From contig JAEPMM010000042.1 in assembly GCA_017643965.1 (NCBI GenBank), forward strand, positions 1 to 13,349: 13,349 bases of DNA. The letters run 5' to 3'. Source of the DNA: Marinobacter sp. Its GTDB lineage: Bacteria > Pseudomonadota > Gammaproteobacteria > Pseudomonadales > Oleiphilaceae. Positions 5,732-12,312 of this stretch are shown piece by piece (within the stretch, counting starts at the first letter, position 1; each line of letters starts with the position of its first letter). A program made the translations under genes and the position numbers. A model generated the notes under the pieces. That model made no database searches and was not told the DNA's origin. It saw only the letters and a list, made by a program, of their open reading frames with translations.

Positions 5732-7618
5732 TCAGAAGGTGGTGTCCAGCACCGTACCCATCCGGGTCTTGCCCAGAGCCGCGTCGAATTCATCCCCCTG
5801 CCATGCCGGGTGGCCGGCAATCATCACCAGTGGCACCACCCCGTCGGTCCGGTTGACCAGCTGTTCGTGGCGGAATTCCTCGCGGTACTGTCGTTGCACC
5901 GTGTTGTTGTGGTCCAGGCGACGCAGGGCAGAGGGGTTCACCAGAATCAGGTCCGCCTGATCACCCACCTCGATGCTGCCGCCTTTCACGCCGAACACCC
6001 GGGCCGGATCGCGGGTCAGCCGGCGAACCATATAGGCGACGTCGATATCCCCGCCGTCGGAGGCCAGCTTGAGCGCACGAAGGTTGCCATCGTAGAACGC
6101 CATATTGGTAAGGTGGGCACCGCTGTCATTGAAACCGGGCAGCAGCTGGCGGTCCATCAGCAGGTTGCGCACCATTGTCTCGTCACGGTTTGCGGATACG
6201 GTGTACCAGCTCAGGTCGCGGTCAAAGGCCCGCAACATGGCCAGCACAAAATCACCTTCGTCTTTCACGTCACTGAAATGGGTTTTGAGCAGGGTGGTTT
6301 CCGCTTCGGTGGCGTGGAATTCCCGGCCGGTGTTGGCGGCCTTTACCCGGTCAAAGACCTCGGCGAAGGTTTTGCCCTCCCACGCCTTGAGGGGGCATAC
6401 GTCAATGGTCATGTCCGCAAGGGTGCGGTTGAACGCATAATCCTCCAACCGCAGCCAGCGTTTGATCCGGCTCAGGCCGAAGCCGGTCTTGCCGCTCATC
6501 CACATGGCCTTGAAGCGTTTGATGTAATCGGGATCGTTGAGGATCCGGATGCGCTCCTCCCGGTCTTCCAGTTCGGTTTCATTGAGAATGCGCAGTTCCT
6601 CGATTTCTTCGGACAGCGGTGTCACTGCGCCGTCAGACCACACCTTGAAGGGCGCGGCCAGGGCCTGCAGGTGAAAGTCACCCTTCAACAGCCAGGAATT
6701 GAGTACCCGCGCCAGCAGCCGTGCCAGCCGCACGATCTTGCGGTTACTTTGCACATCCAGGGCGGCAACCACGGTGGTTTTCAGGGGCTTGCCGTGCAGG
6801 CGGCCGCAGCTGAGCAGAAAGGTCTTGATGGTACCGATGGTGCTGTCTTTCGGTGGCGTGGCCTGCCACACACCGCCCTTGCGACGTACCACATCCGTCA
6901 GCCGTTTGATCTCCGGATATCTGGCAAACTGGGTGGGGATGGTTTTCCGTGTGTTGGGCTGGTTGGCCAGGTAATGAAAGGGCAGGGCGTCGGTTGAGAA
7001 ACCGGCATAGCCATCGTCCAGCGCCTTCTCCAGCAGCGCTTCCATGGCCTGCAGCTCGTCTTCCGTCGGATCGCGGGAGATGCTGGCGTCAAACCCCATC
7101 ACTTCTATGCGCAGCATGGAGTGGGGCACCAGTGTCACCAGGTTGGGGCCGAGGCTTAGCTTGTTGAGGTGCTGGATATACTCCCTGGGGTTGTGCCAGT
7201 CGACCTTGTCGGCGGTCGCCCGCAGCACTTCTTTGGGAATGTTCTCTACCCGGGCATAACAGTCAACAATGGGATCGGCACCATCCTTGCGCTGGGCACC
7301 AAAGGCCAGCCCCAGACTGCAGTTGGCAATCACCACCGTGGTGGTACCGTGGCGAACGGATTCCGGTAATCCGGGTGCCACCTCCAGCTCGAGATCGTAG
7401 TGGGTGTGAATGTCGAAAAGCCCCGGCATCGCCCAGTACTCGTTGCCATCGATGACCTGGCGGGCATTGGCCGGGTCCAGATCCGGGCCCCGCGCAGCGA
7501 TTCTGCCGTCGGCAATGGCAATGTTTTCCCGGCGTGGCTGTTCTCCGGTGCCATCAAACACCTTGGCCCCGTGAATCAGATAATCCCAGGTTGCGGAACC
7601 CGCGGTTGTTTCACTCAT
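5732..7618 (-). CDS. Amidohydrolase superfamily protein (N-acyl-D-amino-acid deacylase-like)
   Basis: This 628-residue cytoplasmic protein belongs to the Amidohydro_3 / D-aminoacylase branch of the amidohydrolases. An N-terminal beta-sandwich segment (DYLIHGAKVFDGTG, about 12-25) leads into the TIM barrel with the metal motif HTH (His71, His73), Cys100 in VVIANC, a GFSTD segment (about 206-210) and the barrel-end Asp498 in FNDSGAHL. The C-terminal sandwich returns with GSIEVGDQADLILV. Where D-aminoacylases have THxR and SHHK histidines, this protein seems to read WQATPP and VAALDV, so it may bind one metal only and act on another substrate. ATG at 7618 was chosen over 7621 because GAGGGG is then five bases away. 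The start overlaps the TetR stop, implying a TetR-amidohydrolase operon. Confidence 0.87.
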   Translation of the reverse strand: MSETTAGSATWDYLIHGAKVFDGTGEQPRRENIAIADGRIAARGPDLDPANARQVIDGNEYWAMPGLFDIHTHYDLELEVAPGLPESVRHGTTTVVIANCSLGLAFGAQRKDGADPIVDCYARVENIPKEVLRATADKVDWHNPREYIQHLNKLSLGPNLVTLVPHSMLRIEVMGFDASISRDPTEDELQAMEALLEKALDDGYAGFSTDALPFHYLANQPNTRKTIPTQFARYPEIKRLTDVVRRKGGVWQATPPKDSTIGTIKTFLLSCGRLHGKPLKTTVVAALDVQSNRKIVRLARLLARVLNSWLLKGDFHLQALAAPFKVWSDGAVTPLSEEIEELRILNETELEDREERIRILNDPDYIKRFKAMWMSGKTGFGLSRIKRWLRLEDYAFNRTLADMTIDVCPLKAWEGKTFAEVFDRVKAANTGREFHATEAETTLLKTHFSDVKDEGDFVLAMLRAFDRDLSWYTVSANRDETMVRNLLMDRQLLPGFNDSGAHLTNMAFYDGNLRALKLASDGGDIDVAYMVRRLTRDPARVFGVKGGSIEVGDQADLILVNPSALRRLDHNNTVQRQYREEFRHEQLVNRTDGVVPLVMIAGHPAWQGDEFDAALGKTRMGTVLDTTF

Positions 7619-8255
7619 CATTGCCCCTCGCTTTGTTGTTCTGGTTTTCAAAATAGGCCGCCAGTAATTGCGTGCCGGTTTCGATCAATTCATCCCGGGT
7701 TACATCCTGATGCCCCTGAAACACGTGCCGGTGGATAAGGCCCTCTGCCATGGCGAACAGGCAGAACGCGGTGGTCTCCACGTCGTCCCGCACGTAGCGG
7801 GCGACAAAAGACCGTACCCGCTCCATCAGGATCGCCTCGCCCTCATCCATCAGTGTTGCCAGCGCCGGGTCGACCCGGCGGCGGTATTCCAGCACGTCAT
7901 GAAGGCCCGCTTCCTGCTGATGGAAGTCGTACAGGAAACCGAGGGCCTCGCGGAACAGATCGCGGATGCTGGGGGCCTGTGGCCGAGCCAGATCGCCCCG
8001 GGTAAGCCCGAGCCGGGCCTCGGGCACCTGAATATGGGCGTGAAGGTCTTCGAAGCGTTGGCGTGTGATTTCCAGCAACACATCGTGTTTGTTGTGGAAA
8101 TACTGGTAAAACGTGCCGGTGGCGACCCCGGCGCGGTCCGCGATGGACTTCGCCGTGGTCGCCTCGAACCCGTGGGCGGAGAATTCCTGAAAGGCGGCCT
8201 TCAGCAAGGCGTTGCGCTTGCGGATGGCCCGTTGCTGTTTCGGTGCTGGTTTCAT
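7611..8255 (-). CDS. TetR/AcrR family transcriptional regulator
   Basis: The 214-residue product has a TetR_N DNA-binding domain at about residues 12-60, with GFEATTAKSIADRAGVATGTF followed by YQYFHNKHDVLL. The C-terminal ligand domain is helical and ends in a TetR_C-like segment (CLFAMAEGLIHRHVFQG). The frame is open further upstream, but ATG at 8255 (MKPAPKQQRAIRKR) gives the normal TetR length and leaves a 124-bp divergent promoter region. The stop lies inside the start region of the amidohydrolase (ATGATGAGTGA), so the two are translated together. It most likely represses its own operon and the divergent hydrolase through the palindrome at 8297-8312. Its ligand is unknown. Confidence 0.93.
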   Translation of the reverse strand: MKPAPKQQRAIRKRNALLKAAFQEFSAHGFEATTAKSIADRAGVATGTFYQYFHNKHDVLLEITRQRFEDLHAHIQVPEARLGLTRGDLARPQAPSIRDLFREALGFLYDFHQQEAGLHDVLEYRRRVDPALATLMDEGEAILMERVRSFVARYVRDDVETTAFCLFAMAEGLIHRHVFQGHQDVTRDELIETGTQLLAAYFENQNNKARGNDE

Positions 8256-8296
8256 AACGGTGTCCGGAATGTGTATAAGACAAGTAACAAAGATCA

Positions 8297-8312
8297 AACT
8301 TGACGTCAAGTT
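8297..8312. promoter_or_regulatory. Perfect 16-bp palindrome, probable TetR operator
   Basis: AACTTGACGTCAAGTT is fully self-complementary and lies between the divergent TetR and alpha/beta hydrolase genes. TetR-family repressors typically bind such palindromes near their own gene. The palindrome holds TTGACG in both orientations; on the plus strand TTGACG (8300-8305) is followed after 17 bases by CATGAT (8323-8328), a plausible sigma70 promoter for the hydrolase. Binding would therefore block RNA polymerase directly. Confidence 0.7.
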
Positions 8313-8328
8313 CAGGTTTTCGCATGAT
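8300..8328 (+). promoter_or_regulatory. Candidate sigma70 promoter of the MEST-like hydrolase
   Basis: TTGACG at 8300-8305 and CATGAT at 8323-8328 are spaced by 17 bp, about 50 bp before the hydrolase start codon. The -35 box is five of six to consensus and the -10 box four of six. It lies inside the proposed TetR operator. Confidence 0.5.
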
Positions 8329-8379
8329 CCTTTCGCAACAACATCAACAAAGCGTTGAACAGGGCGCCGGGAGAGCACC

Positions 8380-9249
8380 ATGCGACCAGCCGATTGGCAA
8401 TCCAGAGGCAGCACACTTACCGTCAACGGATTCAAGATATTTGTTGTGGATGAGGGCCAGCCGGATCAGGACACCATCCTGCTGATCCACGGCTTTCCCA
8501 CCGCCAGTTGGGACTGGCACAAGATCTGGCCGGCGCTGCGGCAGTCCTACCGGGTGGTCGCCATGGACATGCTGGGCTTCGGATTCTCCGACAAACCGGG
8601 CCGCCACCGCTATTCCATCCATGGCCAGGCCGATGTGGTTGAAGGCGTGATTCAGCAATTGGGGTTGGGGCGCTTTCATGTGCTGGCCCACGATTACGGC
8701 GATACCGTCGCCCAGGAACTGCTGGCACGGCAGAATTCGGGTGAGGGGGCCGGGCAGTGGCAGTCCGTGTGTTTCCTCAATGGCGGCCTGTTTCCGGAAA
8801 CCCACCGAGCGCTGCTGACCCAGAAGCTGCTGCTCAGTCCCCTGGGCCCGCTGTTCAACAAGCTGTCCAACAAGCGCCGGTTCGACAGCGCCATGGCCCG
8901 GGTGTTCGGCCCGGACACCAAACCGGATGCTCAGGAGCTTGAGGACTTCTGGGCGCTGGTCAATCACAACAACGGCAAACACATCTTCCACAACCTGATC
9001 ACCTACATGAACGACCGCAAAGAGCATCGGGAGCGCTGGGTCAGCGCGATTCGTGATGCCAAGGTGCCCGTGGCGCTGATCAACGGGTCTCTGGATCCGG
9101 TTTCCGGCGCGCATATGGTGGCGCGCTTTCGTGAGCTGGATCTGCCTCTGGCCTGGTTCGGTGAGCTCCCGCGTATCGGGCATTATCCGCAGGTTGAAGC
9201 CCCGGTTGAGGTGTCCGATTCGTATCTGAAATTCCTGGAGCGGCTTTGA
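8380..9249 (+). CDS. Alpha/beta hydrolase, MEST/PEG1-like
   Basis: The 289-residue protein has the alpha/beta-hydrolase fold: oxyanion segment HGFP (37-40), a nucleophile elbow AHDYGD with Asp105 in the nucleophile position, acidic Asp239 (GSLDPV) and catalytic His268 (IGHYPQ). Asp in the elbow is the pattern of epoxide hydrolases and haloalkane dehalogenases rather than Ser esterases. Segments such as GFGFSDKP, HDYGDTVAQELL, NGGLFPETHR and the late GHYPQ-type motif recall mammalian MEST/PEG1 strongly, from memory of that family; its reaction is not settled, and neither is this one's. The ATG has GGGAGAG upstream. It is divergent from TetR and carries the palindromic operator at its promoter, so it is probably under the same control as the amidohydrolase. 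Confidence 0.9.
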   Translation: MRPADWQSRGSTLTVNGFKIFVVDEGQPDQDTILLIHGFPTASWDWHKIWPALRQSYRVVAMDMLGFGFSDKPGRHRYSIHGQADVVEGVIQQLGLGRFHVLAHDYGDTVAQELLARQNSGEGAGQWQSVCFLNGGLFPETHRALLTQKLLLSPLGPLFNKLSNKRRFDSAMARVFGPDTKPDAQELEDFWALVNHNNGKHIFHNLITYMNDRKEHRERWVSAIRDAKVPVALINGSLDPVSGAHMVARFRELDLPLAWFGELPRIGHYPQVEAPVEVSDSYLKFLERL

Positions 9250-9297
9250 GACACCTTTCCGGGCGCAGGCGTCTGATCTTGTTGCAACAGCGTACCT

Positions 9298-9465
9298 ATG
9301 GGTTCTATCCACGAAGGAACGCCAACCACGTCCCAGCACAAACCTGCCCAGGAATCCTCAGACTCGCATCGGCTCCCTTGCCGGGGATGCCTCCCTGACT
9401 GCCCGAACTATGCGACCTGTGACGGTAAGCCGTGGCGGACCGTGAAAACTGCTAAGGCGCATTGA
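9298..9465 (+). CDS. Cys-rich small ORF, 55 residues, function unknown
   Basis: The 325-bp gap between the hydrolase and the SDR holds this ATG-started frame. The N-terminal half is polar and probably disordered; the C-terminal half holds four cysteines as C-x2-C-x3-C-x5-C (Cys28, Cys31, Cys35, Cys41), followed by GKPWRT and a basic end. The spacing suggests a small zinc or iron-sulfur site. I do not recognise a named family. An in-frame TGA lies just upstream at 9274-9276 and no other start exists, so the ends are fixed if it is real. There is no convincing ribosome binding site, which is the main argument against. The rest of the gap (9250-9297, 9466-9574) shows no gene, only the inverted repeat noted before the SDR. 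Confidence 0.5.
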   Translation: MGSIHEGTPTTSQHKPAQESSDSHRLPCRGCLPDCPNYATCDGKPWRTVKTAKAH

Positions 9466-9487
9466 CGATGCGGGTCTATCAACGCCA

Positions 9488-9505
9488 CTTATGATGGAAC
9501 ATAAG
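9488..9505. promoter_or_regulatory. Inverted repeat upstream of the SDR gene
   Basis: CTTATG-atggaa-CATAAG is a perfect 6-bp inverted repeat with a 6-base centre, about 70 bp before the SDR start codon. A TATGAT hexamer (9490-9495) that could be a -10 box lies within it. It may be a regulator-binding site, but no -35 box at normal spacing is apparent. Confidence 0.3.
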
Positions 9506-9574
9506 AACTATCGATTTCCCGATGAACAAAGAACCCACTACTCTGGTTCGACATTTCTCATCAGGATCTGAAAC

Positions 9575-10339
9575 ATGACGGACAATGTAGCGGAGCAGAA
9601 AGTTGCCATCGTCACCGGCGCGGCGGCCGGTATCGGCCGCGCAACGGCACTGGCGTTTGCGGCGAAAGGGATTCGTGTGGTGGTTGCTGACATCGACGAG
9701 CAGAGCGGGCAGCAGGTGGTTGTGGACGCAAAGCAGGCCGGCGGTGAAGCCCTGTTTGTTCGTTGTGATGTGACCAGCGATGTCGATGTTCAGGCTCTTG
9801 TGGCAACCACAGTGGAGGCCTATGGCCGACTGGATTTCGCGTTCAACAACGCCGGAATCGAAGTGGAGCAGGCCAAACTGGCCGACGGTGACGAGTTGGT
9901 GTTTGATCGCATCATGGATGTAAACGTGAAAGGTGTCTGGCGTTGTATGAAGCACCAGATTCCCGTCATGCTGTCCCAGGGTGGCGGCGCCATTGTCAAC
10001 ACGGCATCGGTTGCCGGGCTGGGCGCGGCGCCCAAGATGAGCGTCTACAGCGCCAGCAAGCACGCCGTGATCGGACTGACCAAGTCAGCCGCGGTGGAAT
10101 ATGCCAAAAAAGGCATTCGGGTTAACGCCATTTGCCCGGCGGTGATTGATACCGACATGTTCCGCCGTGCCGCTGAGAGCGACCCACGAAAAGCCGAGTT
10201 CGCCGCCGCCATGCACCCGGTGGGACGGCTTGGCACTGCAGAAGAAATCGCCGCGGCCGTGCTCTACCTTTGCTCCCCCTATGCCGGCTTTACCACCGGT
10301 GTCGCGTTGCCGGTAGACGGCGGCGCAACTGCTATCTGA
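9575..10339 (+). CDS. SDR family oxidoreductase (classical short-chain dehydrogenase)
   Basis: At 254 residues this is a typical classical SDR. It has the cofactor motif TGAAAGIG (14-21), NNAG (91-94), and the catalytic tetrad Asn117, Ser145, Tyr158 and Lys162 (YSASK). Asp39 at the end of the second strand (VVADID) points to NAD(H) rather than NADP(H). The ending LPVDGGATAI is also standard. Such enzymes oxidise or reduce alcohol/ketone substrates; the substrate cannot be read from the sequence. ATG has AGGA eight bases upstream. It lies 325 bp after the hydrolase on the same strand, probably with its own promoter, and ends at a strong terminator. It may process the product of the neighbouring hydrolases, by inference only. 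Confidence 0.95.
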   Translation: MTDNVAEQKVAIVTGAAAGIGRATALAFAAKGIRVVVADIDEQSGQQVVVDAKQAGGEALFVRCDVTSDVDVQALVATTVEAYGRLDFAFNNAGIEVEQAKLADGDELVFDRIMDVNVKGVWRCMKHQIPVMLSQGGGAIVNTASVAGLGAAPKMSVYSASKHAVIGLTKSAAVEYAKKGIRVNAICPAVIDTDMFRRAAESDPRKAEFAAAMHPVGRLGTAEEIAAAVLYLCSPYAGFTTGVALPVDGGATAI

Positions 10340-10345
10340 CCCGAC

Positions 10346-10384
10346 CCTGTCGCCCCGCGCGCTTGGCTCGGGGCGACAGGTTTT
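10346..10384 (+). terminator. Rho-independent terminator of the SDR gene
   Basis: A 12-bp perfect stem, CCTGTCGCCCCG (10346-10357) with CGGGGCGACAGG (10369-10380), and an 11-base loop are followed by TTTT (10381-10384). It begins 6 bp after the SDR stop. The T tract is only on the plus-strand side, so it mainly ends the SDR transcript; on the other strand no T run follows. Confidence 0.88.
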
Positions 10385-10393
10385 CGGTCGTCG

Positions 10394-12163
10394 TTATTCG
10401 ATCTCTGTGCTTTCCGGAATGAACACAGAGATCGCGTTCACTCCTTCTGCCGCGCTTGCGCCGCCAATCACACCTACAGCTTCGGCGGTGCCGTCACTGA
10501 GGCTGACCGTGTACAGGGTGGAGGCTGTTTCACTCTCAGCTCTTAGGGCTGCATAGGCGGTTCCAGCCTGGGCAATGTCCATGCTTTGCTGAATCATGCC
10601 ATCGGAGGGCAACGTCAGGCCTTCTACCAGACCCTCACCAACGGCCACCAGGGCGCCGTCATTGGGCACGGCGACCCGCGCCAGGCCACTGTTGCGGGCA
10701 TCGATCAGGTACTGGAAATCCAGGCTCGGTGTGGCGTCCATCAGTTGCATGGGCGCGGCGCGGTAGGCCACGGCCACGGGGATGGGCGCCATGGTGTCAT
10801 CCAGCCGCACGGTGCCGTCAACGAATGCAAACCCGGCGTCGCGGGCCATCTCTGCCAGCACGCGATCCTGATCAAGATTCACCCGCAGGTTCTGTCCGGC
10901 ATCGCCGATGATACGGAGCAGGTCGGCACGGGGGTTGAAGTCGATATCGAAGCGCTGACCGGAGAGGTCTTCTGACAGCAAGGCTACCTCCGAGGCGTCC
11001 GCCGTATCGGGAAAAATAATGGCTGGCGTGGTGATGGCGATACTGTAGATCCGGCCGCTGTCTGCCACGGCGTAAAGACCGTTGTCAGCGCCGCCGGTTG
11101 TGCGCAGATCGAAACCGACAATCACGTCGCCAGCCTCAAGCCCACCCAGCGGGATCGTGTTTTCAAAGTCGGGAAGGGGAGTTCCGGAGTCCGGGTTCTC
11201 CGGATCCAGCTCGAACACCTGCAACTCGAACGTGTCCGCTGCCGACTGTTCGTAAACGGTGAATTCCCGCTCGGCAGCGCTACCACCGGCGGCCACGGTC
11301 AGATCCATGTAGTTGCCATCCGCAGCTGCAGGCGGAAGCTCCTTGAGCAGCGTGGTCCCGGCGTTCGCCGGATCAACCGCGTAAAGGCCGACAGTGCCGT
11401 CCACATCGAACACGGCGTAGTGCTCATTGTTACCGTCGACGGTGGTGAACACGTTGTAGCCCTTCACATCCAGGCTTCCGGCTGCCTCAAACAGCCCGCC
11501 GATCCGGGTCAGCAGGCCCACATTGGGGTCTTGCTGGTAGAAGGTCCGTGAGTCGGCACTGATCACATACATCTGCGTGCCGCTCTGATCCGGGTTTACA
11601 TTGGTGTACGCGGTCGCCACCACACCCTGCAGGTAGCCGAACTTGCCGTCCACCAGCGCCTCCATCATGGCGCTCTCTACCAGGGCCGGGGACCCCATGC
11701 GGAAATTCTGCCGGGCGTCGCTGATCAACCGCAGGGCGTTGGCGGCGGGGTTGAAATCGATGTCGTAACGCGCGCCCTGCAGTTCGCCAATACTCGCGGT
11801 CACCTGGGTGGTTTGGGCGGTCATTGGATCAACCAGTAGCAACTCACCCATGGCGGTAAGGGCAAACAGCTCGCCGGAGGCCGGGCGGAAATCCAGTCCC
11901 ACCACATCCCCCGCAGCATCCAGTGGTCCGATGACGGTGACCTCGGAGGGATCCGACACAGAGAACCGCACCAGGCAATTACTTTCGGAGGTGACCGCCA
12001 ACATGTCGCCGGCTGTCAGGGCTGCAAGATCGCTGGCCGGCGTGCAGTCGAGCTGGTTGTCGTCGGCGCGGTTGCCAGAGCCGGAACTCGAACCTCCGTC
12101 GAAACAGCCCGCCAGTGAAACGGCCACAGAGAGCATTGATACAGTAAAGACTTTGTTATTCAT
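10394..12163 (-). CDS. DUF4394-type lipoprotein with two tandem repeats
   Basis: The 589-residue product starts with a lipoprotein signal ending in SLAGC (Cys20 becomes the lipidated residue). Phe follows it rather than Asp, which favours the outer membrane, and a Gly/Ser linker comes next. Two DUF4394-type units follow, at about 50-260 and 345-520. Each has a first half of the kind LYAVADSGRIYSI and a core read as YDIDFNPAANALRLI-SDARQN (133-153) and FDIDFNPRADLLRII-GDAGQN (405-425). These repeats probably form a beta-propeller-like structure; the role is unknown. The ATG at 12163 was chosen over upstream in-frame starts because it begins the signal peptide and has AAGGG about 10 bases before it. 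It lies 149 bp downstream of another lipoprotein gene on the same strand. Confidence 0.85.
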   Translation of the reverse strand: MNNKVFTVSMLSVAVSLAGCFDGGSSSGSGNRADDNQLDCTPASDLAALTAGDMLAVTSESNCLVRFSVSDPSEVTVIGPLDAAGDVVGLDFRPASGELFALTAMGELLLVDPMTAQTTQVTASIGELQGARYDIDFNPAANALRLISDARQNFRMGSPALVESAMMEALVDGKFGYLQGVVATAYTNVNPDQSGTQMYVISADSRTFYQQDPNVGLLTRIGGLFEAAGSLDVKGYNVFTTVDGNNEHYAVFDVDGTVGLYAVDPANAGTTLLKELPPAAADGNYMDLTVAAGGSAAEREFTVYEQSAADTFELQVFELDPENPDSGTPLPDFENTIPLGGLEAGDVIVGFDLRTTGGADNGLYAVADSGRIYSIAITTPAIIFPDTADASEVALLSEDLSGQRFDIDFNPRADLLRIIGDAGQNLRVNLDQDRVLAEMARDAGFAFVDGTVRLDDTMAPIPVAVAYRAAPMQLMDATPSLDFQYLIDARNSGLARVAVPNDGALVAVGEGLVEGLTLPSDGMIQQSMDIAQAGTAYAALRAESETASTLYTVSLSDGTAEAVGVIGGASAAEGVNAISVFIPESTEIE

Positions 12164-12304
12164 TACAGGTATCCCTTCGCTGATTGTTGTTACTGAGCAA
12201 ACTGGTGGCCGACACCAAAGCAGGCGCTGGGTCCACAATTCCCGGTATTCAGATTCAGCTACGGAATCAGCGGAGCACAAGTTGCACGCCGCTGTGTGCG
12301 AGGT

Positions 12305-12312
12305 GGGGGGGG
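12305..12312. repeat. Run of eight G (C on the minus strand)
   Basis: The G8 homopolymer touches the TAA stop of the lipoprotein gene (12313-12315), on its downstream side. Slippage here would not change the protein. The rest of the 149-bp gap up to the DUF4394 gene shows no clear terminator or promoter. Confidence 0.8.

Noticed and set aside
5810..6997. 395-codon plus-strand frame opposite the amidohydrolase
   Set aside because: It has no family features, and the opposite strand is a conserved enzyme with a supported start and overlapping operon partner.
8256..8435. Upstream extension of TetR to 8435
   Set aside because: It would cover the divergent promoter and palindrome and adds residues unlike any TetR N-terminus; ATG at 8255 gives a normal length.
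8344..9339. 331-codon minus-strand frame opposite the MEST-like hydrolase
   Set aside because: It is antisense to a clear alpha/beta hydrolase and would run through the divergent promoter; no domain is visible.
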